Positions 33,561 to 45,390 of a stretch of DNA of 64,000 bases are shown one piece after another. A model generated the notes under the pieces. It was not told the origin of the DNA. It saw only the letters and a list, made by a program, of their open reading frames with translations, and did not search any database. Source of the stretch: Periplaneta americana (taxonomy: Eukaryota; Arthropoda; Insecta; Blattodea; Blattidae); NCBI RefSeq assembly GCF_040183065.1, contig NC_091132.1:163671102-163735101 (forward strand), given 5' to 3'. Position 1 is the first letter of the stretch. Each line of letters begins with the position of its first letter. The position numbers were made by a program, and so were the translations under genes.

Positions 33561-34379
33561 GATCGCCATTTAATCAATTATTTGAAATTTTAAACTTGTT
33601 TCTCCAATTAAAGTTCAACCAAACCTCATAGTCAATGACTTGGCCTTCTTCTTCTTTCTCTTCTTCACTCAAATCACTTTTAGGCTAGTCCATTGCGATT
33701 TCGTAGAACTCCATATACTCCATTGGTTTATATGGTAAAAGTGCTCTGATTTCCCTCGATTTTTTAAACTTAATAGGTATGTTTGTTGAAGTATAAACCA
33801 GACGTGCTGGAAAACTGGTTGTTAGTCAGAGAGCTGGAACAGTTTGTATATTTGGATCTCTAACCCATCAACGAGATTTCTTGCTACAAAACAGCCTTTA
33901 ATACTATTGTCATAGATGAAGTGCATTAAAGAACTAATTTGTACTGTTAGTCTTAATGTGTAAAACGGTGTATGGTATAAATGGTTTCAAGCCAAAGGTG
34001 ACTATCCCTCAAAATTAAAAAAAGAATTATATTATTGTCATAATCACTTACCAAGACAAAGATCTATACTATACAAATTAACAATCAACATCTTTCGCAA
34101 TCGTAATGTGCTGCACTCTGGGAAATTGGATAGGCACAATATAGGCCTAGTAAGTGCTAATTCCATCAAGTGCTAATTCAATTGTCCATGACCAACCAGA
34201 AACATCTAGTGAATCATTTCAAAGGACATGAAAAAAAAATGCATAGTAATTAACATTCATTTGGTTGCTTAGTAAACCTACATCAAGAAGTTAAAAGAGT
34301 ACTGGTGTATTTATTATAAGAAATAGTTACTATATTTTGGAATTATTATTGCTGAAATAGGAAGGAGAAGCGAAGGAGA
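33561..34379. other. Unannotated stretch
   Basis: A+T-rich; nothing recognised. Confidence 0.5.
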
Positions 34380-35605
34380 GTGAAACAAAACTTAAATTCA
34401 CTTGTAATAAATAAAGAGAAAACTATGGCTATCACATTTTCTTTAAATAATAAAGGTAATAAACCAATTTCATCTATAATACAAATTAAAATGCATAATT
34501 CTGATTGTTCCGATATAAATTGCAATTGTTCAGTTATTAAAGAAGTTAATGAGGTAAAATACTTACGTATAATTATTGATCATCTTTTAAAATACCACCG
34601 GCGTGGCTCAGTCGGTTAAGGCGCTTGCCTGCTGGTCTGAATTGCGATCGGGCGCGGGTTCGATCCCCGCTTGGGCTGATTACCTGGTTGGGTTTTTCCG
34701 AGGTTTTCCCCAACCGTAATGTGAATGCAAGGTAATCTATGGCGAATCCTCGGCCTCATCTCGCCAAATATCATCTCGCTATCACCAAAGTCATCGACGC
34801 TAAATAACCTAGTAGTTGATACAGCGTCGTTAAATAACCAACTAAAATAAAAATAAATCATTTAAAATGGAATAATCATATTCATTATATTTGTAATAAA
34901 TAACGTAAAACATTATGTTATTTTGTTGTTCTAAGATATATTTTGTGAATTAATTGTTTACGTATAATTTATTTAGCATTATTTCAATCTATATTTATGT
35001 ATGGTATCATAGGTTGGGGTGGAACTTATAAATCCAAACTTTATCCGTTAATTTTACTACAGAAAAAAGCATTAAAAATTTGTTTAAAAAAGTAGAAAGA
35101 TGACCCAACTGAATTGTTGCTTAAACACTTCAAAGTTTTCAATATTAAACAAATGTAGTATTTTATTTTATTAAAATATTTTCATAGAAATTTTAATAAC
35201 TTTGAAAGGTATATCCATAAATATAGAACTAATAACATGAAATCTCTGCGTTTGTGTGAACCAAAATGTAAAACCAATGCTGCTTTTTATCATAGCATGA
35301 GTCAAGGTCCCAGGTTATTAAACAAATTTTATCCCAATATTATTTTAACCATGAATCCTCTCCAAATTAATCAAAAATTAAAAAAAAAAAAAATTGTATT
35401 GGATTTATAACTTGGGTTTTAACATATTAAATACTTTTTAATCTGAATTCACTTTCAATTTTAATTTTGTTTTTGTTTGTATTGGAATCCCCTCCTGAGC
35501 ACGAGTCTTACTCATTCAGGAGTGGGCTAATTTATCTTTCTTTGTATTTATTAATTTGTATTCATCTCAGACTTACTAGCAATAAAAATAAATAAATAAA
35601 TAAAA
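34380..35605 (+). mobile_element. LINE (Jockey/CR1-like) 3' part, interrupted by a SINE
   Basis: The plus strand has the RT end (LNSLVINKEKTMAITFSL, then EVNEVKYLRIIIDHLLK). The SINE at 34596-34857 follows, then the continuation: SIFMYGIIGWGGTYKS, LLQKKALKICLKK, and FYHSMSQGPRLLNKF. The 3' UTR ends in an (ATAA)n tail near 35605. It holds many stops and is clearly old. Confidence 0.82.
34596..34857 (+). mobile_element. tRNA-derived SINE (family 2), nested in a LINE
   Basis: The head CCGGCGTGGCTCAGTCGGTT with GCGGGTTCGATCCCCGC differs from family 1, but the 3' tail (GACGCTAAATAACCTAGTAG...ACAGCGTCGTTAAATAACC) is shared. The flanks ATCTTTTAAAAT and ATCATTTAAAAT are a near-perfect target duplication. 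Confidence 0.9.
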
Positions 35606-36699
35606 ACGGAAGTTAGAGGCAAGTGAGGAATATGTTAACACTAGAGGAAATCTTGTCTCTGGAAAGTATTTATGGAGTCTTTATTCAATTGTTCACTAAG
35701 TTGTAACCAAGACATAACAGCAAATAAGAGGCAGAAAATATTCAATGATTATTACAAACTGGACTGAGATCTTAAATCGGTTTTCATTATGATTCATGTC
35801 GAATCTGTTAATAAAAAGAAACAATGTAGTCTACTAAGGCTAATTCTTCAATGCATAATTATACGAGGATCTAGAAGCTGCCAGCATTGGATGATATTGA
35901 CGATATTGTTATGCAAAACTTTTTTCAAACAAACGTGCCAGATTTCTGATGGTAAAATTGACCTCACCTTCAAAAGAAAGCAGATAAGAGGAGGGCAAAG
36001 TGCGGACTGACGTGGTCATCATGAACCCCATAATAAAACAGGTCAAGAGGACAATAAATTTGTATGTGAATGTGATTTCATCAATGAATTTCCATCGTAC
36101 CATTCACATTATAGTATGAAGGAGAATTCAAACGATTATAGACATTTTCTACATTTTTGAGACACAATTTTCATTTTTGGTATGCCTATATATCTTACCA
36201 AACTAATGCAGTTACCAAAACTTTATTTTCCTCGTGTAATTATTTTTTCAACTACTCAATTTAAAAAAGGAGGGGCAAATTTTCAAACTTCTGTTTATCA
36301 TACAAACTTAATTCAGTCAGTCTAAATCTTTTACACAGCTCCACTGCTGTGGTAGAAAAAGAACTATGCATTAATTTTTTAAATAGTAATCCCAGATTAC
36401 AGAGAAGAAAATAATTGTGAAATAACCACAATATTTTTTTTATTTATTATGTTTAAAAAACACACAAACACACAGAGTTAACTTCCTGGAGGAGTGAAGA
36501 CAGGTCTCTAAGTTAGGGAAATCTTATCCACTCATAAACGTTGGGGAACGATTTTGCAGCTCTACACAGAAGGCTTAAGGTTAAAGAATATAAAATGTCT
36601 TTGCAACCTAGCATTAAAATCAATGTAAACCATAACATATGCGATAATAACACAAGATACACATAATGAAATTTTCATAAAGTAAATTTATTTTTTCAA
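35606..36699. other. Unannotated stretch
   Basis: No gene or repeat recognised. Confidence 0.5.
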
Positions 36700-37140
36700 C
36701 CCGTCGACCAACAGCAGGTGTGGTCCTCCAGACACTCTGGGGGTTGTGTGCAAATGTAGTAGCGAACAAAACGTTAAAAAATGGTGTTCACTTAAATCGG
36801 CTAAAGCTTCCCAAACTCCAATATGTTCTCTGCATCATAATTCACAGTTAATTCCCGATTTGCCACGAAAATCGTCTATAGCTGCATTTAGATTGGCAAC
36901 AGGCTATGACTGTTTGGCCAAACACCTGCATAGAATTGGAAAATATCAGTCCCCTAACTGTCTATTGAGCAACTCAAACCAAGCAATGGATTCGGAATAC
37001 CTCAAAATCTGTGCTTCATTGGCTGACCATGATAATATTTTGAAAAATATTGGAGTGCAAGAGCTCAAATGACTTTATTGTCAAACGCCTGGCATTAGAA
37101 AACATTTTTCAACAACTGTATGGAAAAAAAAAAAATACAA
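36700..37140 (+). mobile_element. LINE 3' fragment with RNase H-distal zinc-binding region
   Basis: The plus strand reads LPRKSSIAAFRLATGYDCLA, then HLHRIGKYQSPNCLL, then SEYLKICASLADHDN. This is the region after RNase H in I/R1/Jockey-type LINEs, with the remains of the C-x2-C / H-x4-C cluster (the second Cys and the His are changed here). A poly-A-like run ends it near 37135. Confidence 0.8.
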
Positions 37141-38169
37141 ACAAAAGACAAATAATGTGACACTCATTTTAGTTTGAAAAAAAAAAAATTATGCCAGATA
37201 TAATTAAGATCTTCAGTTTGAAAATAACATATCGTTCTGTTTTATGCCATACATGGCTAATATATTCAGTGCTTTAAGAACAAGACTTCTTAATTAAGAA
37301 GTTAATATTTCTCTTATTATATATTACATTTGATACTTGTAGGTTCCAAATAAATGTTGTGTGGATACAAAAACCTGCTGTAGATTTAACAATTACTTCT
37401 TTCTTTACTCTTCAATATCTCCAAACATCTTCCTTATGGCTTAGTCACCTCTGGCTTGAAACCCTTCAAATATTCATTAATATTTTCGAATCTGTGGCAA
37501 TAAACACTGAGCTAATAAACTTCCCGTTGCAAAATAGCGAGGAAACACTTTCACATTTACACTCATTAATGAAGGTATACATACAGTGAGGTTGACACAC
37601 GGTCCTTTGGGCACGACGACTTCGTCTGGGAGAAACCAGTCGTTAATGCTCTATAATATATGTGCAGGTAGCCTCTTGTAGCTAGACTGAGGCACGCTTT
37701 GTCAGGAAGAGACTATATGTACTTGTTTTATTTCGTGCGTTCATTATTGTCTATTCTTGATACTGGACCAGAAGCTGCTAAAAATCGCACTTGAGTTGCT
37801 CATCAGAGCTTAAAAGTTATTCCTATGCAGATTACAAGAAAGTATAACTGCTATAGAGGCATTGTTCTTAAAGGCATCTGCCTATTATTATCAGGTTGGT
37901 TAGTAGGTTATTTTACTACGTTTTATCAACATCTTAGGTTATTTAGCATCTATTATCATTTTAAATAGCTTCCATTAAATAAATACTGAATCAAAAATGC
38001 TAAATCCACAAGATACGTACTTATCTCCCTTCCACCGGTTGAGGCTGATTCAGTACCCAAATATGCAGCCACAATGAGGCTGTACGATAACACAAAAATT
38101 CTCAACCAACATGTGTATTGCAACCTTACCGAATATCTAGCAAAAATTTACACACACAATAAACATAAA
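37141..38169. other. Between LINE fragment and gene B stop
   Basis: It contains a partial family 1 SINE tail on the minus strand at 37905-37955 (GGTTATTTTACTACG...CATCTTAGGTTATTTAGC). Otherwise nothing recognised. Confidence 0.55.
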
Positions 38170-39922
38170 TCAACATTGGTCTGAATGTAAATACATATGC
38201 CTCTTTAGTTTATCCTTAGACGTGAAACATTTTCCACAAGTATCACATTTTGAACTTCCTTCAGCCGTGTGTAATAATTTATGAAGTTTTAGACTTCCCG
38301 AATGTGGATAACTCTTTCCACATTCATCGCACTTAAATGGTCTCTCTCCCGTGTGTAGACGAGAGTGAATTTCCAGGTTACGCAATTCTGAGAAACATTT
38401 TCCACATTCCTCGCATTTGAATGGCCTTTCACCTGTATGTATGCGTGCATGTCTCTGTAAAACTCCCTTTCTTGTGAAACTCTTTCCGCATTCTTCGCAT
38501 TTAAAGGGTCTCTCACCAGTATGTAGGCGAGAATGACTCTTAAGATGACCCGCTTCTAAGAAACATTTTCCACAGACATCGCACTCGAATGGCCTTTCTC
38601 CTTCGTGTATGCGTGCATGTCTGTTCAAAGCTGACGAATCTGAAAAACACTTTTCGCACACCTGACATTTGAAATGCTTTTCTCCTGTGTGTATACTTGC
38701 ATGTCGTTTTAATACTCCCCTCATTGAGAAACATCTTCCACATTCATCGCATTTATAGGGTCTCTCGCCCGTGTGCTGGCGAGAATGACTCTTGAGGTGC
38801 CCCAAATCTGAGAAACACTTTTCACAGACATCACATTTGAATGGTTTTTCGCCGGTGTGTAAACGAGAGTGAGTCTTGAGATGACCCGATTCTGAGAAAC
38901 ATTTTCCACAGATATCGCATTTGAATGGTCTTTCACCTGTATGTATGCGCCCATGTCTGTTTAAAGCCGATGATATTGAAAAACATTTCCCACATACCTC
39001 GCATTTGAATGGTTTTTCGCCAGTGTGTACACGTACATGCCTAATTAGAACTGAATTCCTTGAAAAAGCCATACCGCATTCATCACATTTAAATGGTCTC
39101 TCACCAGTGTGTAAGCGTGAGTGAATCTCGAGCTGACCTGAATCTGAGAAACAATTTCCACAGATATCGCATTGAAATGGCTTTTCTGTCTCGTGTATAC
39201 GTCCATGTCTGATTAAAACCGACATCTGTGAGAAACACTTTCCACATATCTCGCATTTGAATAACTTCTCGCCTGTATGTACATGGGCATGTCTTTTTAA
39301 AACTTCTTTTCTAGAGAAACATTTACCACATTCATTACATTTAAATGGTCTGTCGCCCGAGTGTAGGCGGGAATGAATATAGTAGGCACTGGATTCTAAG
39401 AAACCTTTTCCACAAACATCGCACTTGAAAGGCCTTTCGCCGGTATGTATGCGTACATGTTTTTTCAAAACTGCCTTCCTTGAGAAACACTTTCCGCATT
39501 CATTACATGTAAATGGTTTCTCGCCCGTGTGTTGTCGGGCGTGTAACTTGAGGTGACCCGAATCTGTGAAACAATTTCCACAGACATTGCACTTGAATGG
39601 CTTTTCGCCTGTGTGTACCCGTTTATGTCTGTTTAAACCTGACGATTGTGAGAAACACTTTCCGCACACCTTGCATTTGAATGGCCTTTTGCCTGTGTGC
39701 ATCCGTACATGTATCTCGAGACGGCTTGATTTTCTGAAAGATTTCCCACATGCATCGCAATGAAATGGCATTTCACCTGTGTTTAGGACAGCATGCTTAT
39801 GGCTTACGTCACTAATATTTGAACAGTCAAATCGTTGGCCTTCAAAGTGTGCCAATTTGTCTTCTTCACGACCAAAAATGGCGCATTCCCTCGACACATT
39901 CTTCTCAACATTATCCACAATG
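38170..39922 (-). CDS. Gene B, coding exon 4: 19-finger C2H2 array
   Basis: The last coding exon of a 690-aa C2H2 zinc-finger protein, inferred to be a nuclear sequence-specific DNA-binding regulator. The acceptor TTCATTTCAG lies just above 39922 and the first base completes a split AGC codon. A linker of about 50 residues (SIVDNVEKNVSRECAIFGRE...) leads into 19 consecutive fingers with TGE[KR]PF linkers. All 19 keep C-x2-C and H-x3-H. Linkers are altered after finger 1 (TGKRPF), finger 5 (SGDRPF), finger 7 (ETEKPF), finger 14 (EGERPF) and finger 18 (TAEGSS). The helices fall into recurring types, SSALNRH, SGHLKSH and RKGVLKRH, often in that order, which shows that the array grew by multi-finger blocks. 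The array is intact, unlike gene A's. Confidence 0.93.
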
Positions 39923-40206
39923 CTGAAATGAATATAAAAACTTATCAGTCTCCACAATAATCTACGTGGTGAGATCTAAATGTAATGCGCACGCACGCAC
40001 TCACACAGAGTATTATTTTATAATATGTATATAAACAGAAGGAACCGCATTCCAACACCAGACAATAATAACACAAGCCAATAAAGAAAAATTTTCTTAG
40101 TACTTTCGTTTTCAGACTTGTTCTTAGGAGCGTTGATTGAGATAATGGCATTGGCTAGACCATATGAATTCTATTTCTTAGAAATTGTTCAATTTATATT
40201 ATACAA
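39923..40206. other. Gene B intron 3, proximal part
   Basis: Intron between exon 4 and exon 3 (39923-41315). Nothing recognised here. Confidence 0.6.
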
Positions 40207-40817
40207 TAACAGTACATTATGCAACGAGCCTATAATGGTAGTAATTAAAACGCGAGCACGTTTATGGAACGAGCGCAAGCGAGTTTCACAATTTTCACAC
40301 GAGCATCTTAATTACCATTATAGGCAAGTTTCATACGACTTTTTATGCTCGACCATATTTCCAACGTGAAATTATTCATAAGTATACATGTTATAGTTAT
40401 GTAAGTGAGGAGTGGAACTACTGACCTTCTAAATTGTGACATGTGCGCAGACGCGAAAGTATTTTTTCCGAGGAACGAATGTCATCGACCTTGATATAAT
40501 CTAGAGAATAACATGAAGATTAATCTTGATATAACCTGGAAATTGATTTAGAACTGAAAAACGAGATGAAAAATCACTAATTATTATAGTAACAGAACAT
40601 AACCTTCTGCGACAGTATTTGATTTCCAGCCTCCGTGACGTTTTTCTAGTTTATCTTTCGATTGCATATCCGAGAATAATCGATATTTGCGATTTTATAT
40701 TGATTTCCGATTGGTGAAAAACCTGAACTTTAATGAATAGTTGTACTTCAATGAGGTCCATTAAAGGGCTGCCACCAGGTGTATAATAATTACATTTCGT
40801 CTTGGTCGAGCATAAAA
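40207..40817 (-). repeat. ~600-bp palindrome-tailed repeat, copy 5
   Basis: The tail hairpin is at 40212-40340 (GAACGAGCGCAAGCGAGTTTC) and the inverted head is near 40807 (CATTTCGTCTTGGTCGAGC). Confidence 0.75.
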
Positions 40818-41315
40818 TATATTATAAGTCTGATTTTGATACAATACCCATAATAGTATTGTTCTGAACCGTCGATGTTTTATTGCAAATAAAGTTCTCA
40901 GATCTATTTTATACATAAAATTTAAACCAAAATTGTATACATATAAAAGTAGATTTGATAATATTTCATTCCAACGAAACAATAATCTGTATGTTACTAG
41001 AAATCACAAGATGGCCAGATAAATGACATGTTTTAATTGTTATACAAGACTTTTCCCTTCTAGCAGTCTTCTGGATCTCTTTCCTGCACCTTGAATTTGT
41101 TAAAATATTACAAACTAGTCCTAAGGGTGTCAGGGGGCAAGGTATTGAAATTAAGGAAAAAGGAGCCATGCCAGTATACTCGATGTAAGTTCAAGGACAA
41201 AATGATGGAGATATTAGTGGCCCTAACAATACTCGAATCAGATACAAGAATAAATGTATAGGCCTATTAATGAAGTGGGTGATACATTTGAAAATATAGT
41301 GCACACTATACTCAC
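40818..41315. other. Gene B intron 3, remainder
   Basis: Nothing recognised. Confidence 0.5.
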
Positions 41316-41398
41316 CTCTCAGGAAACGCCCCACTCTCCTGTGAAGATACTTGCACTTTCTGTTCCTGCTGAACTCTGCCCAGATCGAAAAGATCTTC
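41316..41398 (-). CDS. Gene B, coding exon 3 (acidic linker)
   Basis: An 83-bp exon encoding EDLFDLGRVQQEQKVQVSSQ then ESGAFPE, last codon split AG|C. The acceptor is ...TTCTAG and the donor GTGAGTAT. Same size and phase as gene A exon 3. D-L-G-.V-..EQK..V is the more canonical form of this exon, to judge by my memory of related cockroach sequences. Confidence 0.85.
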
Positions 41399-41498
41399 CT
41401 AGAAAAATTAGTAAATAAAGAAGAGATGACCATCTGAGATTTGTCCAGTAATAATATAAGGATCTTCTACTGATCGTGCTCCAATTCATGTCAGTAAA

Positions 41499-41883
41499 GG
41501 CCAATTCTCAATGAAAATTAAACATAACCGTAACATGAACACAGAAGTTTGCGCCCAGGCTACCAAATGGGATCATTCACAATGATTCACATAAGCATTG
41601 ACATAAACATTACCGTAAGATGTTAACATGAAAGTTTGCAAACTCCAAACTTTCATGCTTATGTTTACGTGATTTGCAAACAGTACACAATCGTGGAGCG
41701 CTGAAGTAAACGAGAGAATATGAGGAAATGGCGTCGTTGTTATGTTTCCATGGTTACCAAGTATGTTTGCTGTTATGTTTATGTTCCCATCGTGAATGAT
41801 GGTATGACTTCTTGATTTACCGTACGTTTATATTCTTAAGTTAACGCTTACGTTATGTTTAATTTTCATTGTGAATGAGCATT
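41499..41883. mobile_element. TIR MITE, ~385 bp, in gene B intron 2
   Basis: AATGAAAATTAAACATAAC near 41510 is inverted as GTTATGTTTAATTTTCATTG near 41852. Further inverted words (ATTCACAATGATTCACATAA, ATAAACATTACCGTAA) recur inside. No coding capacity. Confidence 0.65.
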
Positions 41884-43014
41884 GAGATTACGATATTTAT
41901 TAATCAAAAAATAATTTAAAAGGGTAAAATTGTATACCTCGAAAATTTGAATTGTATATGGGTATGATAAAAAGGATTGCAATAGATATTGCTACGGCAA
42001 TTACTCCGTCATCGGTTTTCCTATGTCAGAGATCTAACTTTTCAAACCTAATGAATCCAATCTCATTTTCCAGTAAGGTTGTAATGACTCCTATACAAAA
42101 TCGAAGTGGTTCCATAAACTGACTTAAATCACATTCTTCTTGTATTATTTAATTCGGGCCATTTGCCTACACTGAAACGCATTGAAATCAGGTTGCAAAC
42201 TTGGAAATATGATGTGTAATTGGATCGCATTCTGCAGAAAGGAACCAACAAAAAAAAATTATAATAAATTTAATATCTTTATAAATAAATAATTACAAGG
42301 ATCCATATTTTGAACAAAGATACGTCCTATAACATGCTTTTGGTTAAAGCAATAAGAATATAGTTACATTTATTTGTGAATTCATTACTCTCTTTCAACT
42401 TTAAAGTGCAGTTTTCTCATGTAGATTGGTTCTGTTCTGCAAAATGTGGTCTCATTAACCTCCAAAATACGTAATCAAAATTTGCTACCATATCTGATGC
42501 AAATGAAGAGTAAACATTTTACTGCCATATTAATACATTTCATTGTATGTATCTTTGCCGAAAGTTTTATTTTCTCAAAATGCAGCCTCTCTAATAGGAA
42601 CTGTTCTCTTCAGATAAGACTGTTGAAAATAAGGATGTTTACTCCAAACATGCTACTTGGCTTTATTCAGTATAACTATAAAATAATATATAATACTGCG
42701 GAATGAAAAGAGTCACATCTCGAAATAGATTGAGGAATGGAAAGTGAAATTTGTCATTATGGAAGCTTGTAAAATATTAAGAAATCAGTTTCGTGAGAGA
42801 TAAAGAAAATTATGGCAGATCAAAGTCCGTAGTAAATGGTGTTAATGCTGGATTTATAACCGTAAGTCCATAAATAATAAAATATCCTGAATGAGGAATA
42901 TGTACTATGAATCAAGTTGCGAGGGATAGTAGGTGAGCTGCTCAACAATATGGCGTATTTTCGTGGATTTGTTTGTAAAAAAAATGAACTCAACTCAGTT
43001 ATAAACTAAGTCGT
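41884..43014. other. Gene B intron 2, unannotated part
   Basis: Nothing recognised. Confidence 0.5.
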
Positions 43015-43016
43015 AT

Positions 43017-43068
43017 TATTATTATTAATATTATTATTATTATTATTATTGTTATTATTATTATTATT
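43017..43068. repeat. (ATT)n microsatellite
   Basis: Imperfect trinucleotide array immediately 5' of a LINE tail. Confidence 0.95.
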
Positions 43069-43069
43069 C

Positions 43070-43345
43070 AATACCGGATTATGTACAAAATAAGCAATTG
43101 CAATGGTACAGTCATGTAAAAGTATGAGTGAAGAACGATTACCAAAAAAAAGTGTTGGTATGCTTGGCGCCCGAGAGGTTGAAGAGAGGGAGACCTAATA
43201 CTATATGGATTCATGGAATTAAAACAACAATAAAGGAAAGAAGAGTGGAGGGAGGACACTGGGTTAACAGAGAGGATTTCAGATGTTTAAAATTAATTTT
43301 CAAAAGCTAGAATATTGGCCACTAGAAGATGTGTACACATTGTTA
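43070..43345 (+). mobile_element. LINE C-terminal tail
   Basis: The plus strand reads LVCLAPERLKRGRPNTIWIH, then GIKTTIKERRVEGGHWVNRE. This is the basic RGRP..W tail of endonuclease-type LINEs. It is bracketed by (ATT)n arrays on both sides. Confidence 0.75.
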
Positions 43346-43357
43346 AATCAATTTTAT

Positions 43358-43369
43358 CATTATTATTAA

Positions 43370-43424
<55 letters not shown>

Positions 43425-43426
43425 TC
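43358..43426. repeat. (ATT)n microsatellite
   Basis: Follows the LINE tail directly. Confidence 0.96.
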
Positions 43427-44262
43427 TAGACGATATCTGAAAAGAATAAGTTCTAAATGCCTTTTATTTGCCGATAACCTGAAAATATTTCACAAAATTA
43501 ATAGCCTGGCAGACTGTTTAACTTAGCAAAATGATATAAATGCTATTGACCTATGGTCTGCTGATAATGGCATGAAAATTAATGAATCGAAAACTTTTGT
43601 CATTTGCTTCTCTAGAAAAACTACTTCGCTTGAATTTAATTAACCCTTCTCCGGGCAACCAGGGTCCGTCGGGCCCTGGCACTACTATTTTTGTGAATAA
43701 AATTAAAACTATAATTTCTACCTACTTGAAATTTCATGATTTTGTTAATTTCTGTGTTTTTTATAGTTAGGGAGAAGGAAAATATTGCAGTATTTTGCAC
43801 AAATGTTCTAGAACACTTTTACTTCTTTAAAGTGTTAACCGGGCATGTAGGGTCTATTGGACCATAGTATATTTTATTGGTTTTCTCACTTCGTAACGAG
43901 GTTTCACTCTTTGAAACCATTCAGTGATAATCTGACGGCAATGGAATGTTGGCAAAATTATTTCTGAAGCTCAACAACAATGACATTTTAAAAAATGGAC
44001 CAATTATGCATTATAATAAATATAAATAAGTCATTGTGAAGTTATATTAGCCATAATATTGTGTAGTTTATAATAGAGTGACAATCTCTCACCTTTACTT
44101 TATTTTTATATAGGAGTAATTATTATGGAAAAGCTGAAGAAAGTCAAAGAAACAAAGGTACGGTGTTTAGATGTTACAGTATATTTGAATGCATCTTAGT
44201 TATGCTGTTATACTGAAGAGTTGTAATTAGGTCAAATATTCTGACAGACTCAGCGTAAGTAC

Positions 44263-45230
44263 TTGTGTGAAGAATCCATTCAGGATTTGCTTATAGAACC
44301 TGACCTAAGAAAAGATAATTCTAGCTACGATCCAGATGATAACGCCGATAATAGCAAATCTGATCATCAGAGTGAAGCATCAGAAGTTAGTAATCATCAT
44401 TTAGAGCCACCATATGACCCTGAAACCCCTCATGATGAGGATCTAATCTATCAATGAGAAAAGCAGTTATCACCAATGTGATCCACAAGAGGTTAGTGTC
44501 GACCGCCTAGAACTAGGATATGGGGGGAAGCATTTGTTCAAACTGCTAATTTCTTTGGTAAAGATGGCACCACGTGGAACTCTCAGCCTTTTCCGACAGG
44601 CCGAGCTAGGGCTCACAATATTATCAAAGGGTCAATAAATAAAGTCAGTCTTTCACCTGGGAAATCTATTGATGCCTACAATCTTTATACTGATTCAGTT
44701 ATTAAGTGACATAGATAAATAATCAAAAGGTTGAGCGGCTATATTTAGAAAGAAATGTTGCACACTCATGGAAGTGTTGTAACGACACTGAATTGCGGCC
44801 ATTTTTCGGTCTACTAGTAACTGCAGGACACCTCAAAGCATTTTTATGAATCTTTTAGATGTATATGGAATTACTGCATTTGTTGTGTGGATGAGCCTTC
44901 ATCCTTCGTGGAATCTTGGAAAACAGAAGAATAGGAGGTTGTTCCTTGTAGCTGTTGCTGAAAGTCTCATCCAACCTCAAATTGAAAGAAGACCTAGAGT
45001 AGAACTTCAGAAAAAACTGTAATCGCCATTGGTTCTTTCATGCCAAGAGCTAGTAGGCCTCTACATCAACTGCGCCCCAACTACAGGAGAGCACTAAAAG
45101 TTGTCATATGTATCAGTATGAAAAAAGTCGCAAACAAAAACAAAGCTGTGACAATTGTGGCCAATCTGTGTGTAATGAGTACAGTGAAGTGACACGTGTG
45201 TGTAAAAACTGTAAGAATGATGATGAGTGA
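44263..45230 (+). pseudogene. piggyBac transposase remnant
   Basis: Plus-strand pieces in order: an acidic N-terminus (44263-44457, PDLRKDNSSYDPDDNADN); WNSQPFPTGRARAHNIIKG and KVSLSPGKSIDAYNLY near 44575-44700; PFFGLLVTAGHLKAF near 44800; then DVYGITAFVVWMSLHPSWNL near 44858; and the C-terminal cysteine-rich zinc-binding tail (45111-45230) with CDNCGQSVC and CKNCKNDDE. The jump from GHLKA to DVYGI means that the central DDD catalytic core has been deleted. Stops and frame changes are also present. The tail itself is intact. Confidence 0.88.
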
Positions 45231-45354
45231 TGACGTGTGAGTGTGTGAGAGTAATGACGTGTAAGTGTGAGAGTGATGATGTGAGAGTGTGAGTGATAAT
45301 ATGTGAGCACGTGAGAGTGATGACGTGTGAGTGTGTGAGAGTAATGACGTGTGG

Positions 45355-45388
<34 letters not shown>
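45200..45388. repeat. GTGA-rich minisatellite and (GT)n
   Basis: Imperfect units of the form GTGTGAGAGTGATGAC expand just after the transposase stop and end in a (GT)n run at 45358-45388, all inside the piggyBac element. Confidence 0.85.

Positions 45389-45390
<2 letters not shown>

Noticed and set aside
34596-34670. Possible tRNA gene
   Set aside because: Head of a family 2 SINE with the shared SINE tail and flanking duplication.
38289-39763. Several 65-77-aa frames on both strands
   Set aside because: Shadows of the repetitive finger exon of gene B.
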